From JAJPKK01 sp963807015 (GTDB taxonomy: Bacteria; Pseudomonadota; Alphaproteobacteria; Rhizobiales; Xanthobacteraceae): 64,000 nucleotides of DNA. Made by a program: the position numbers and the translations under genes. Shown here piece after piece: positions 8,140 through 16,356 of this stretch (position 1 is its first letter; every line of letters begins with the position of its first letter). Location: NCBI GenBank assembly GCA_963807015.1, contig CAWEAS010000033.1, positions 124,001 through 188,000 on the forward strand, read 5' to 3'. The notes below the pieces were generated by a model. That model worked only from the letters and a program-made list of their open reading frames with translations. It searched no databases and had not been told where the DNA came from.

Positions 8140-9231
8140 ATGGCCACCCGACCCGATATCTACAAGGACAGCGGCGTCGACACCGCCGAGGCTGACGCCG
8201 GGCTCGGAAACATCGTCCGGCGCGTCAAGGGAACCTGGCCATTGCAGGGCATGGGCCGGGTCATCCTGCCGATCGGATATTTCGCCAACGTGATCGAGAT
8301 GGACGGGGTCGGCGTCGCGTTGTGCACCGACGGCGTCGGCTCGAAGACGATCATCGCCGACCGCATGCGCAAGTACGACACCATCGGGATCGATTGCGTC
8401 GCCATGAACGTCAACGACATGATCTGCGTCGGCGCCAAGCCGCTGTCGATGGTCGACTACATCGCGATCGATCACGCCGATGCCGCGATGCTCGATGCGG
8501 TCGCGGTCGGGCTGTGCGAAGGCGCGCGGATGGCGAACATCTCGATCTCCGGCGGCGAGACGGCGCAACTCAAGGACATCGTCAAAGGCTTCGATCTCGT
8601 CGGCATGGCGGTCGGCCGCGTCGCGCTCGACCGGGTGCTGTGCGGAAAGGACGTCGTCCCGGGCGATGTCGTCATCGGTGTCCGCAGCAATGGCATCCAC
8701 AGCAACGGGCTGTCGCTCGCACGCCGGGCATTTTTCGATAGCCACAAGCTCGCCATCGATCACAAGTTCGCCGACCTCGCGACGACGCTCGGCGAGGAAC
8801 TGTTGCGTCCGACCCACATTTACGTGCCGGAGGCGATGGAGATTCTCGACACCGTGAAGGGCATGAAGGCGCTCATCAACATTACGAGCGACGGACTGCT
8901 GAACCTTACGCGCGTCAACTCCGAGGTGGGCTTCGTGATCGACCGGCTCATCGAGCCGCATCCGATCTTTCCGCTCGTCCAGCGCCACGCCGCTGTCGCC
9001 GACAGCGAGATGTTCGAAGTCTTCAACATGGGCATCGGCTTCTGCTACGTCGTCGCCCCCGCTGCCGCTGATGCGACCCTTGCGATCCTCAAGAAGCACG
9101 GCCGCGACGCGCAGCCCATCGGCCACGCCGTCGCCGATCCGGACAAGATCGTACGCATTCCCGAGCGCAAGCTCGTCGGTAAACACAAGACATTCGCCGC
9201 CGAAAGCGAAGCCGCGCGGATGGTGGGCTAG
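8140..9231 (+). CDS. purM: Phosphoribosylformylglycinamidine cyclo-ligase (AIR synthetase)
   Basis: A 363-residue purine biosynthesis enzyme that converts FGAM and ATP to AIR. Family motifs read in order: YKDSGVDTAEADAGLGNIV, CTDGVGSKTIIAD, AMNVNDMICVGAKPL, SISGGETAQL, GVRSNGIHSNGLSLAR and FNMGIGFCYVV. A TTG directly precedes the ATG; ATG 8140 with GCGGAG upstream is the better start. In many alphaproteobacteria purN follows purM directly; here the next gene is the convergent ilvE, so purN must lie elsewhere. Confidence 0.96.
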   Translation: MATRPDIYKDSGVDTAEADAGLGNIVRRVKGTWPLQGMGRVILPIGYFANVIEMDGVGVALCTDGVGSKTIIADRMRKYDTIGIDCVAMNVNDMICVGAKPLSMVDYIAIDHADAAMLDAVAVGLCEGARMANISISGGETAQLKDIVKGFDLVGMAVGRVALDRVLCGKDVVPGDVVIGVRSNGIHSNGLSLARRAFFDSHKLAIDHKFADLATTLGEELLRPTHIYVPEAMEILDTVKGMKALINITSDGLLNLTRVNSEVGFVIDRLIEPHPIFPLVQRHAAVADSEMFEVFNMGIGFCYVVAPAAADATLAILKKHGRDAQPIGHAVADPDKIVRIPERKLVGKHKTFAAESEAARMVG

Positions 9232-9240
9232 CATTGTTGC

Positions 9241-9266
9241 GTCATTCCGCGGCGCCCCGGAATGAC
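9241..9266. terminator. Hairpin between convergent purM and ilvE
   Basis: GTCATTCCG at 9241-9249 and CGGAATGAC at 9258-9266 form a perfect 9-base stem with an 8-base loop, midway in the 70-base gap between two convergent stop codons. It could serve both genes, though no T-run follows. The same hairpin type is widespread in related genomes as a repeat. Confidence 0.55.
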
Positions 9267-9301
9267 TGCCGTGGACGCGTACGCCCCACTACGGCCCTTC
9301 G

Positions 9302-10192
9302 CTACGCCGCGGCGGCCTTGCCCTTGGGGCGCACTTCGGCGGTGTAGTCGTCCATCAGCTGCTTGGTGACCGCGCCGGGGGTGAAGCGCCAATCGGCGAT
9401 CTCGGACACCGCGGTCACCTCGGCTGCCGTGCCGGTGATGAAGCATTCCGCGAAGCTTGAAAGCTCGTCGGGCATGATGCGCCGCTCGATCACTTCGATG
9501 CCGCGGCGCTTCGCAAGGTCGATCGCGGTTGCGCGGGTGATGCCGGCGAGGAAGCAATCGGCGGTCGGCGTGTGGATCTTGCCGTCGCGGATGAAGAAGA
9601 TGTTCGCGCCGGTGCATTCGGCGACGCGGCCCTCCCAGTCGAGCATCATCGCGTCGGCGTAGCCGCGCCGTTCCGCGCGGTGCTTGGAAATAGTGCAGAT
9701 CATGTACAGGCCGGCGGCCTTGGCGAGACACGGCGACGTGCGCGGATCGGGCCGGCGATACTCGGCGAGGTCGAGCCGGATGCCCTTGAGGCGTTGCGCC
9801 GGGTCGAAATAGCTCGGCCATTCCCAGGTCGCGATCGCCACATGGATGCGATTGTGCTGGGCCGACACGCCAAGCTGCTCGGAGCCACGCCACGCGATCG
9901 GGCGCACATAGGCTTCCGGCTGGCCGTTCTTTTCCACCACCAGGCGCTTGGCGGCATCGATCTCGGCAACCGAATACGGGATCTCGAAGTCGAGAATGGT
10001 GGCGGAATTCTTGAGCCGCTCGGAATGTTCCTTGCTCTTGTAGATCACGCCGCCATAGGCGCGCTCGCCTTCGAACACGGCGCTCGCATAGTGCAGGCCG
10101 TGGGTCAGGACGTGAATCTTTGCCTCCGGTCCAGGCACCAGCTTACCGTCGAACCAGATCAATCCTTCCATTTGGTCGAAGGGCACCGCCAT
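9302..10192 (-). CDS. ilvE: Branched-chain amino acid aminotransferase
   Basis: A 296-residue PLP enzyme of fold class IV, catalysing the last step of Ile, Val and Leu synthesis. HGLHYASAVFEGERAY stands at about 31-46. LAKAAGLYM carries the PLP lysine Lys158, and EGRVAECTGANIFFI, FLAGITR and ECFITGTAAEVT follow. The ATG at 10192 is chosen because GGAG stands 9-12 bases upstream and the product then has normal length; an upstream in-frame start would add 30 unrelated residues. It is divergent from the marR/two-component genes, an arrangement I recall from other alphaproteobacteria. Confidence 0.94.
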   Translation of the reverse strand: MAVPFDQMEGLIWFDGKLVPGPEAKIHVLTHGLHYASAVFEGERAYGGVIYKSKEHSERLKNSATILDFEIPYSVAEIDAAKRLVVEKNGQPEAYVRPIAWRGSEQLGVSAQHNRIHVAIATWEWPSYFDPAQRLKGIRLDLAEYRRPDPRTSPCLAKAAGLYMICTISKHRAERRGYADAMMLDWEGRVAECTGANIFFIRDGKIHTPTADCFLAGITRATAIDLAKRRGIEVIERRIMPDELSSFAECFITGTAAEVTAVSEIADWRFTPGAVTKQLMDDYTAEVRPKGKAAAA

Positions 10193-10407
10193 GATCGCTT
10201 CTCCGTGGGCCGCGCCGCGGCCCTGTGACTTGCCTGTTTGCTCTCGACTTTTCGTTGCCGGCGCTTTTGCGTCGAGGCCCAAGTCTCGATATGGTTATGC
10301 ACCCATGGAGACGCCTTTGCGAGCGCGACGTAACCGCCCTGAGGGGATATGCCCCGGCGCACGATCCTTTCGTATCGAGCCGTAGCCTTGTAACAATAAA
10401 TCTAAAA

Positions 10408-10428
10408 TATGTCAACATGGCTGACATA
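10408..10428. promoter_or_regulatory. Inverted repeat over the marR start codon, candidate operator
   Basis: TATGTCA (10408-10414) and TGACATA (10422-10428) are perfect inverted arms with a 7-base spacer. The marR ATG at 10417 lies in the spacer. The geometry fits MarR-family operators, so autorepression is the simplest reading. Confidence 0.5.
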
Positions 10429-10956
10429 AATTTAACTTCGGTGCCGGCTCATTCGCCGCCCGCGGAAACACGGGGGAAGGAGGAGCCAGCCTATGACCTC
10501 ATCGAGCTCCTGTTTTTCGCCTATCGTGATTTCGTTGGCGATGCCGATGAAATCCTTGCGAAATTCGGCTTCGGCCGGGCGCACCACCGGGTGCTCCATT
10601 TCGTCAATCGCAATCCCGGCATGAAGGTTGCCGAACTCCTCGATCTCCTGCGAATCACCAAGCAGTCGCTTGGGCGGGTCCTCAAGCAGCTCATCGATGA
10701 AGGCTATGTGGAGCAGAAGGAAGGGGCCCACGACCGGCGGCAGCGACTGCTGTACGTTACGGCCAAGGGCGAGGCGCTGGCACTCCGGCTCGCCCTGTTG
10801 CAGACGGCGCGCATAGGACGGGCTTTTGCGGGGATCAGCGCGGCCGATCGCGCTTCGGCGCGGCGGTTCCTGATCGCGATGCTCGATCCCGGCGAGCGCG
10901 ATCGCGTGCTGCATCTGATCGAAGGTGCCGACCGCGCCCGACCGCGGCGATCTTGA
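10417..10956 (+). CDS. MarR-family transcriptional regulator
   Basis: A 179-residue winged-helix regulator. The MarR core is visible from about residue 30: DLIELLFFAYRDF, the helix-turn-helix VAELLDLLRITKQSLGRVL, and the wing GYVEQKEGAHDRRQRLLYVT. The start MADINLTSV is taken at ATG 10417; an upstream extension reads as low-quality sequence. It precedes an OmpR-type regulator by 28 bases and a sensor kinase beyond that. This MarR-OmpR-kinase order next to ilvE resembles petP/petR-type loci of other alphaproteobacteria. The ligand is unknown. Confidence 0.88.
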   Translation: MADINLTSVPAHSPPAETRGKEEPAYDLIELLFFAYRDFVGDADEILAKFGFGRAHHRVLHFVNRNPGMKVAELLDLLRITKQSLGRVLKQLIDEGYVEQKEGAHDRRQRLLYVTAKGEALALRLALLQTARIGRAFAGISAADRASARRFLIAMLDPGERDRVLHLIEGADRARPRRS

Positions 10957-10984
10957 TAGGGGCGGTACCAGGGGAGGACAAACC

Positions 10985-11698
10985 GTGCAGGCTCCGACCG
11001 CACAATTTCCGGACAACGCGCCCCACCTCCTGGTGGTGGACGACGACCGGCGCATTCGCGACCTGTTGTCCCGCTACCTGCAACGCGAGGGCTATCGCGT
11101 CACCACCGCGCACAACACTGCGGAGGCGCGCGCAAAGCTCGATGGGCTCGCGTTCGATCTCCTCATTCTCGACGTCATGATGCCGGGCGAGACGGGCTTC
11201 GAATTCGCCAAGACGCTGCGCACGACGTCCCAGGTTCCGATCCTGATGCTCACTGCGCGCGCCGAGAAGGAAAGCCGAATTGCCGGCCTCGAGCTCGGCG
11301 CCGACGACTATATGGCAAAGCCGTTCGAGGCGCGCGAACTGTCGTTGCGCATCGCCAACATCCTCAAGCGCGCCCAGCCGGCGCCGCCGCCGACGCGGGC
11401 GGAATCGGTGCGCTTCGGTCCGTTCGTGTTCCATCTCGGTCGCGGCGAACTGCGCCGAGGCGAGGAGATCATCCACCTCACCGACCGCGAGAAGGACATG
11501 ATGCGTCTCCTCGCCGCGGTGCCCGGCGAGACTGTGCCGCGCCAGATGCTCGCGGGCAACGGCGCTTCCGCGGCCGGCGAGCGCGCGGTCGACGTGCAGG
11601 TCAACCGGCTGCGCCGCAAGATCGAAGTCGATCCCGCCAATCCGCTGTTCGTGCAGACCGTGCGCGGGATCGGCTACCGGCTGGTGGTGGTGACATGA
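10985..11698 (+). CDS. OmpR/PhoB-family response regulator
   Basis: A 237-residue protein: receiver domain, then winged-helix DNA-binding domain. Acidic residues VVDDD at 18-22, the phosphorylation site Asp63 in LILDVMMPGE, and Lys112 in YMAKPFEAREL are all present. The C-terminal domain shows HLTDREKDMMRLL and the recognition region ERAVDVQVNRLRRKIE, with GIGYRL near the end. The GTG start at 10985 is chosen for its GGGGAGGAC ribosome site. Its stop overlaps the kinase start by four bases (ATGA), so the two are translationally coupled and form a cognate pair. Confidence 0.93.
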   Translation: MQAPTAQFPDNAPHLLVVDDDRRIRDLLSRYLQREGYRVTTAHNTAEARAKLDGLAFDLLILDVMMPGETGFEFAKTLRTTSQVPILMLTARAEKESRIAGLELGADDYMAKPFEARELSLRIANILKRAQPAPPPTRAESVRFGPFVFHLGRGELRRGEEIIHLTDREKDMMRLLAAVPGETVPRQMLAGNGASAAGERAVDVQVNRLRRKIEVDPANPLFVQTVRGIGYRLVVVT

Positions 11699-13095
11699 CG
11701 AGCCTCGACGTCGGCATCACGCGCCTGCGCACCGCCGCGGGCCGGCGCGCGCGTGCGTTCGTCATCGGGTGGGAGCGCTCCGACCGCTGGGTCAAAAGCA
11801 TGCTGCCCAAGGGCCTCTATGCCCGCGCGCTCCTCATCATCATCACGCCGATGGTGATCCTGCAGTCGGTGGTCGCGTTCACCTTCATGGAGCGGCACTG
11901 GAACACGGTGACGCGGCGCCTGTCCGCAGCCGTGACCCAGGACATCGCAGCCGTCATCGAGATCCGCAAAGCGTTTCCGCAGGACCGCGACAACGCCACC
12001 TTGCGGCGGATCGCCCAGGAGCGCCTCGGCCTCGCGGTCGATTTCCTGCCCGTCAACGAGATGCCGCCGCTCGGGCCGAAGCCGTTCTTCTCGCTGCTCG
12101 ACCAGGCCTTGTCGAACGAGATCCGCAAGCAAATCGGCCGACCGTTCTGGATCGATACGGTGGGGCGCTCGAATCTCGTCGAGGTCCGCATCCGGCTTGA
12201 TGACGCGGTGATGCGCGTGTTCGCCCGGCGCAATGCGGCCTATGCGTCGAACTCGGAAATCTTCCTGTTGTGGATGGTCGGCACGTCGCTGGTGCTGATC
12301 ACCGTCGCGATCCTCTTCCTGCGCAACCAGATCCGTCCGATCCTCCGTCTGGCCGATGCGGTGGAGAGTTTCGGCAAGGGCCGAGACGTCCCGAATTTCC
12401 GGCCGCGCGGTGCGCAGGAGGTGCGCCGCGCCGCGTCCGCGTTCATTGAAATGAAGGCGCGGGTCGAGCGCAGCATCGAGCAGCGCACCACCATGCTCGC
12501 CGGCGTCTCCCACGACCTGCGCACGGTGCTGACGCGCTTCAAGCTCGAGCTCGCGCTGATCGACGACAGTCCCGAGATCGAGGCGATGAGGAGGGACGTC
12601 GACGAGATGAGCCGCATGCTCGAGGCCTATCTCGCCTTCGCCCGCGGCGATGCCGCCGAAGCGCCGGCACCGACCGACATGTCCGCCTTCCTGGAAGAGC
12701 TGAAAGCGGACGCCGAGCGCGACGGCCACATCACCAAGGTCGAATTCCACGGCTACCCGGTGGTGACCGTGCGCCCGAACGCGTTCAAGCGCTGCCTCGG
12801 CAACTTGGTGTCGAATGCCGCGCGCTTTGCCGAGGCGATCTCAATCACGGGGCACCGCGATCATCGCTACCTGACCATCACCGTCGACGACGACGGGCCG
12901 GGCATTCCGCAAAGCCTCCGCGAAGATGTCTTCAAGCCGTTCCTGCGCCTCGACGATGCCCGCAATCAGGACGAGGGCGGCAGCGGCCTCGGCCTCGCCA
13001 TCGCCCGCGACATCGCCCGCTCCCACGGCGGCGACATCATGCTCGGCGACAGCCCCATGGGCGGCCTGCGCGCCTCCGTCCGCATCCCGGTGTAG
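11695..13095 (+). CDS. EnvZ-like membrane sensor histidine kinase
   Basis: A 466-residue inner-membrane kinase. Membrane segments at about 41-63 and 189-209 flank a periplasmic sensor of about 125 residues; a HAMP region follows. The H-box is GVSHDLRTVLTRFKLE with His273; the usual proline after HDLRT is a valine. N-box NLVSNAARFA, G1 DDDGPGIP and G2 GGSGLGLAIARDIARSHGG are intact, so catalysis is expected. The stimulus cannot be told from the sequence. Co-translated with the upstream response regulator. Confidence 0.92.
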   Translation: MTSLDVGITRLRTAAGRRARAFVIGWERSDRWVKSMLPKGLYARALLIIITPMVILQSVVAFTFMERHWNTVTRRLSAAVTQDIAAVIEIRKAFPQDRDNATLRRIAQERLGLAVDFLPVNEMPPLGPKPFFSLLDQALSNEIRKQIGRPFWIDTVGRSNLVEVRIRLDDAVMRVFARRNAAYASNSEIFLLWMVGTSLVLITVAILFLRNQIRPILRLADAVESFGKGRDVPNFRPRGAQEVRRAASAFIEMKARVERSIEQRTTMLAGVSHDLRTVLTRFKLELALIDDSPEIEAMRRDVDEMSRMLEAYLAFARGDAAEAPAPTDMSAFLEELKADAERDGHITKVEFHGYPVVTVRPNAFKRCLGNLVSNAARFAEAISITGHRDHRYLTITVDDDGPGIPQSLREDVFKPFLRLDDARNQDEGGSGLGLAIARDIARSHGGDIMLGDSPMGGLRASVRIPV

Positions 13096-13361
13096 CGGAC
13101 GATTTCCCTTCTCTTCCGAAGCCTCTCCTTGTGCTCGTGCTCCCCATGTGGAGCGCTTTCTTTTCCCCAAATAGAAACGCATGCGAAGGCTGCCCCGGCG
13201 CAGCAGGGGAATTGACGAAAGCCGCCGGCAAAAACCGCACGCCCAGCGCTCCCGAATGGCAAAACCGTAATGCACCCGCCATGGGCCGGTAACGTCCCTC
13301 CACCTAGCATTTCGGCATTTCAAAGCTTGATTTGGCCCATATCACTCGACAGGAAACCAAA

Positions 13362-14018
13362 ATGCGCCTCTCCGCCCTCGTCGTTGCGGCCTTTGTCGTG
13401 AGCGGCCCTGCCGCTGCGCAAAGCTGGACCGAATACGCCTATCCAGAATACGATTTCGCGGTTTCGTTTCCCGCCGCGCCGAAGGCCGAAACCGTGACCT
13501 ACCAGGCGCCCGACGGCCGTGCCGTCGAAGCGCACGTCTACGCCGCGACGCTCGACCATGGCGCGTTCAAGATGACGATCGTCGATTTCGCTGATCCCAC
13601 GCTCCAGGAAAACGCCGTCATCGCCAACGCGGTGAAGCTGTTGTCCGAGGGCCGCGAGATCAAAGTCGACATTCCGGCGCGCATCAATCGCGTTTATGGT
13701 CGCCAGTTCAGCATCGTCGGCGCCGACGGCAGCCATTCGGCGGCGGCGGTGTTCTATCATCGCGGACGGCTGTATCAGATCGAGGGCAAAGTGATCCCCC
13801 CGGAAAGCGACTCGGCGGCGATCCGCTTCCAGCAATCGCTGGTGTTCACCGGCCGGGATTCCAACCGTGCCGCCGATGCCGGAGAACCGCGTCGGCGTTG
13901 CCGCGATGCCCGCGCGGCCGACGCGCAAGGCACCGCGGCCGACGGACAATTGGCCAATGAGGCGCGCTGCCGTGGCGGGCGCGAAGGGCGACGTGAATAT
14001 CAGCCACAGAACCAGTAA
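13362..14018 (+). CDS. Secreted hypothetical protein
   Basis: 218 residues from ATG 13362, with signal peptide MRLSALVVAAFVVSGPAAAQ and a body rich in beta-strand patterns (EYDFAVSFPAAPKAET, HGAFKMTIVDFAD, QFSIVGADGSHSAAAVFYHRGRLYQIEGKV). No family was recognised with confidence. The last 50 residues become Arg-rich and compositionally odd after TGRDSNRAADAG, while the next frame reads a Pro-rich tail from about 13855. A frameshift there is possible. The gene stands 23 bases before a DUF6152-like gene on the same strand. Confidence 0.65.
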   Translation: MRLSALVVAAFVVSGPAAAQSWTEYAYPEYDFAVSFPAAPKAETVTYQAPDGRAVEAHVYAATLDHGAFKMTIVDFADPTLQENAVIANAVKLLSEGREIKVDIPARINRVYGRQFSIVGADGSHSAAAVFYHRGRLYQIEGKVIPPESDSAAIRFQQSLVFTGRDSNRAADAGEPRRRCRDARAADAQGTAADGQLANEARCRGGREGRREYQPQNQ

Positions 14019-14041
14019 TTGCAGGATATCAGGAGACAACA

Positions 14042-14458
14042 ATGAAACCTTCCGCAAATTTCACGACGAAGCGCGCCACCAAGCTCGCGGCCGCTGCCGG
14101 CGCGGCGCTGGCGCTCGCAGCGATCCCGCTCGCCGTCCCGGCCTTCGCCCATCATTCCTTCGCGATGTTCGATTCGGGCCAGAACAAGACTCTGGAAGGG
14201 ACCGTGAAGGAATTCCAATGGACCAACCCCCATGCCTGGATCATGCTCACCGTCGCCAAGGATGGCGACAGCGAGGATTGGGCGGTCGAAATGATGGGGC
14301 CGGGCGGTCTCGCGCGGCAGGGTTGGACCCAGAAGACGCTTGAGCCCGGCATGCCCATCAAGCTCGTCGTGCATCCGCTCCGCGACGGCACCAATGGCGG
14401 ACAGTTCGTCGAGGCGACCCTACCGGACGGCACGCACATCGGCCGCAACGCGCGGTAG
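14042..14458 (+). CDS. DUF6152-like small periplasmic protein
   Basis: A 138-residue protein with a long signal peptide ending near AVPAFA, then HHSFAMFDSGQNKTLEGTV and FQWTNPHAWIML. The His-His-Ser-Phe-Ala motif just after the cleavage site and the TNPH motif are the marks by which I recognise this family, whose function is unknown. AGGAG stands 7 bases upstream of the ATG at 14042. It is likely co-transcribed with the secreted protein gene before it. Confidence 0.8.
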   Translation: MKPSANFTTKRATKLAAAAGAALALAAIPLAVPAFAHHSFAMFDSGQNKTLEGTVKEFQWTNPHAWIMLTVAKDGDSEDWAVEMMGPGGLARQGWTQKTLEPGMPIKLVVHPLRDGTNGGQFVEATLPDGTHIGRNAR

Positions 14459-14894
14459 CGCGCGCTTCCTCCGCTGGCCCGCAGGCGGAAATCTGCGGGC
14501 CGGCCGACATCGACAGCGCGCCGCCCTCCACGCATCGAAGGCTGGCAGCACCTTACCTTTGCGCCACTCGCGCGTTGTTGCGCTCGCACAACACCAGCGC
14601 AAATTCACCCGCCATGGTGAACTCGTCGCTTACCATTTAGCCGCCGGTTCCAGCCTGGCGCGCGCGCCCTGCCGACGCTGCGCAAGTCCCAGAAAATGAA
14701 GCGGAAAGCGACTTTCTGAGAACCCGGCGGCTCGCCGCACCCGCACACGCGAATGCGATCAACGAGAGATGTGATGCGCAATCTGTTGCGCGATTGCGAA
14801 TCGTTGTTGCAGCCCGGTTACAGCATTCCAAAGCAAATCTGTTATCTCACGGACATACCCGCTACATCCGTAGCGCACTTGATCAGAGGCCAAC
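14459..14894. other. Intergenic region, nothing recognised
   Basis: Some 436 bases between the DUF6152-like gene and a small membrane protein gene. Open frames here look like chance readings of GC-rich DNA. The AT-richer part at 14800-14880 probably carries the promoter of the small gene. Confidence 0.4.
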
Positions 14895-15005
14895 ATGTTT
14901 GTGCGCGTCGCAGCTGGAAACAGACTTTTGGGATTTGATGCCGGGGATTGGATTCTGCTGGTGGGCGGCTGGATCGTCGGCGGACTGCTCACCTTCCTCG
15001 CTTAA
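14895..15005 (+). CDS. 36-residue single-span membrane peptide
   Basis: ATG 14895 to TAA 15005. The product reads MFVRVAAGNRLLGFDAGDWI and continues with LLVGGWIVGGLLTFLA, that is, a short polar head, a conserved-looking Asp-Trp, and one hydrophobic helix. Small proteins of this plan (head, DW, helix) are frequent in Bradyrhizobium relatives as I recall them. Upstream GAGGCCAAC is a weak ribosome site. It is too short for usual gene finders. Confidence 0.55.
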   Translation: MFVRVAAGNRLLGFDAGDWILLVGGWIVGGLLTFLA

Positions 15006-15360
15006 CCAATCATTAAACCGGGCCCTGCGCCCGTATTCCGTCAGCCTGCGATCGTCTGGGGCTGACCTCAATGCCAGGCCGTCTGACTTTCGCGCTTGGC
15101 GCCATCAGCGGAATAAAATCGCGGACATAGACAGCGCTGGCTGACTCGGCGCGCGGCGCGCACTGACCGAACACCCGTCGGTCGCCGCTGCCCATCGCCG
15201 CCAGTTCCACTCTGCGCTTCCGTTCACCGTAAAATCGATCAGCTTCGCGCCAGAAACGCTGCGCCGGAGATCGGCTCCTGTGGTTGGGCTTTCCACTGCC
15301 GTCCCCGGCGCTTTCGGTTTCGCTCGTCACGGGACAATCACCTCGATTGCCCGGTGCCGA
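15006..15360. other. Intergenic region, nothing recognised
   Basis: 355 bases between the small membrane peptide gene and the 3' end of the His/Gly-rich gene. Weak open frames on the minus strand (15013-15330) have no signal, ribosome site or family motif. Confidence 0.35.
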
Positions 15361-15873
15361 TCAGTTGTCGCTGTCGTCGCTATCGTCGCTGTCGTTTGAA
15401 CCGACGATCCAGCTGCGATCGGTGCAGCGGTTGTAGTACCGCACGCTGCCGTCATCGAGCCAGGTCCGGGTCACGCACCCGTAGCTCGGATAGCCGTAGC
15501 TGCTGTAGCCGTAGCTCGGGTAGCTGTTGCCGTAGCCGTACCAACGCGGCCAGTAGTTGTAGCGGCGGAAGCCCCAGGCGTAGTGATGGCCCCAGTGGCC
15601 CCAATGCCGCCAATGGGCGAAGTGGCGGAAATGGCCGAAGCGATGCCCGAAGTGCCCGAAGTGACCGAAGTGGTGACCACCGAAGCGGTGACCGCCGAAG
15701 TGATGGCCGCCGAAGTGATGGCCGCCGAAGTGGCCGCCACCGAAGTGGTGCCCACCGAAGTGGCCGCCACCATGGCCGCCGCCGCCGCCGTGGCCTCGCG
15801 CGGAAGCGGAAACAGTTGCAGCAGCCGTCATCACGACAACGGCGACTGCAAACAAGGATGAACGGTTGATCAT
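15361..15873 (-). CDS. Secreted His/Gly-rich low-complexity protein
   Basis: 170 residues from ATG 15873, preceded by AGGAG. A signal peptide (MINRSSLFAVAVVVMTAAATVSASA) leads into about 80 residues of GGHxFGGHH-type repeats, then an aromatic Tyr/Trp/Ser section and an acidic end rich in Ser-Asp. One Cys pair occurs late (SYGCVTRTW, YNRCTDRSW), the latter part resembling small secreted proteins that end in a disulphide. The many histidines suggest metal binding, but that is inference. Repeat units in DNA lie at about 15620-15800. Confidence 0.8.
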   Translation of the reverse strand: MINRSSLFAVAVVVMTAAATVSASARGHGGGGGHGGGHFGGHHFGGGHFGGHHFGGHHFGGHRFGGHHFGHFGHFGHRFGHFRHFAHWRHWGHWGHHYAWGFRRYNYWPRWYGYGNSYPSYGYSSYGYPSYGCVTRTWLDDGSVRYYNRCTDRSWIVGSNDSDDSDDSDN

Positions 15874-16108
15874 GTTAAGCTCCTGAGGTCGAAGAAGGTT
15901 TGCTCCTGCGCCCCATTGGTGCTGCGAGCCCCCTGATGCGTTCATCGGTGCAGCTGAGATTTGTAACAGTGCGGTTCACGCAATCGGCGAAAGAGGTCGC
16001 GCACTCGCCCGTTAATCTTTACCGCTGCGCGTGTTCTTCGCGTCGGCAAGCGTCATCACGACGGCTTGTCGCCGCGGATCGACGATTTCGGAGGAGATCA
16101 GACCGCTA

Positions 16109-16285
16109 TCAGTCTTGTCGAAGCGGTTGCGTCGGGATCTTCGCTGGCTCAGGCGAGTAAAAGCGAGTCCTCGGGCAAGCCTTGCCGCCCTGCTCCGCGC
16201 AGTCCTCAAGCTTCTGCACCATCAGCAAGCCGGCGAGGGCGAGGATCATCGCTGCGACAACGATCAGAAACGTCCTGTTGCTCAT
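16109..16285 (-). CDS. Small membrane-anchored hypothetical protein (58 residues)
   Basis: ATG at 16285, TGA ending at 16109. The product starts MSNRTFLIVVAAMILALAGL, one hydrophobic helix, followed by a short tail with two cysteines (EDCAEQGGKACPRTRFYSPE). Composition is protein-like and the hydrophobic anchor is clear, but the ribosome site is weak and no family is known to me. It lies upstream of the His/Gly-rich gene on the same strand. Confidence 0.5.
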   Translation of the reverse strand: MSNRTFLIVVAAMILALAGLLMVQKLEDCAEQGGKACPRTRFYSPEPAKIPTQPLRQD

Positions 16286-16356
16286 GCAGGGCAGTCGGCT
16301 GCCGCTGCAAAAGGTTCAACGGCGCTCATCTCGACGCGCCAAGGCAATGCGCGTCC

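Noticed and set aside
13320..14057. Long minus-strand frame with a hydrophobic start
   Set aside because: Overlaps the secreted protein gene entirely; the plus-strand reading has a proper signal peptide and ribosome site.
15620..15800. Regular short repeats that could suggest a CRISPR array
   Set aside because: The units encode GHHFGG repeats in frame, without unique spacers.
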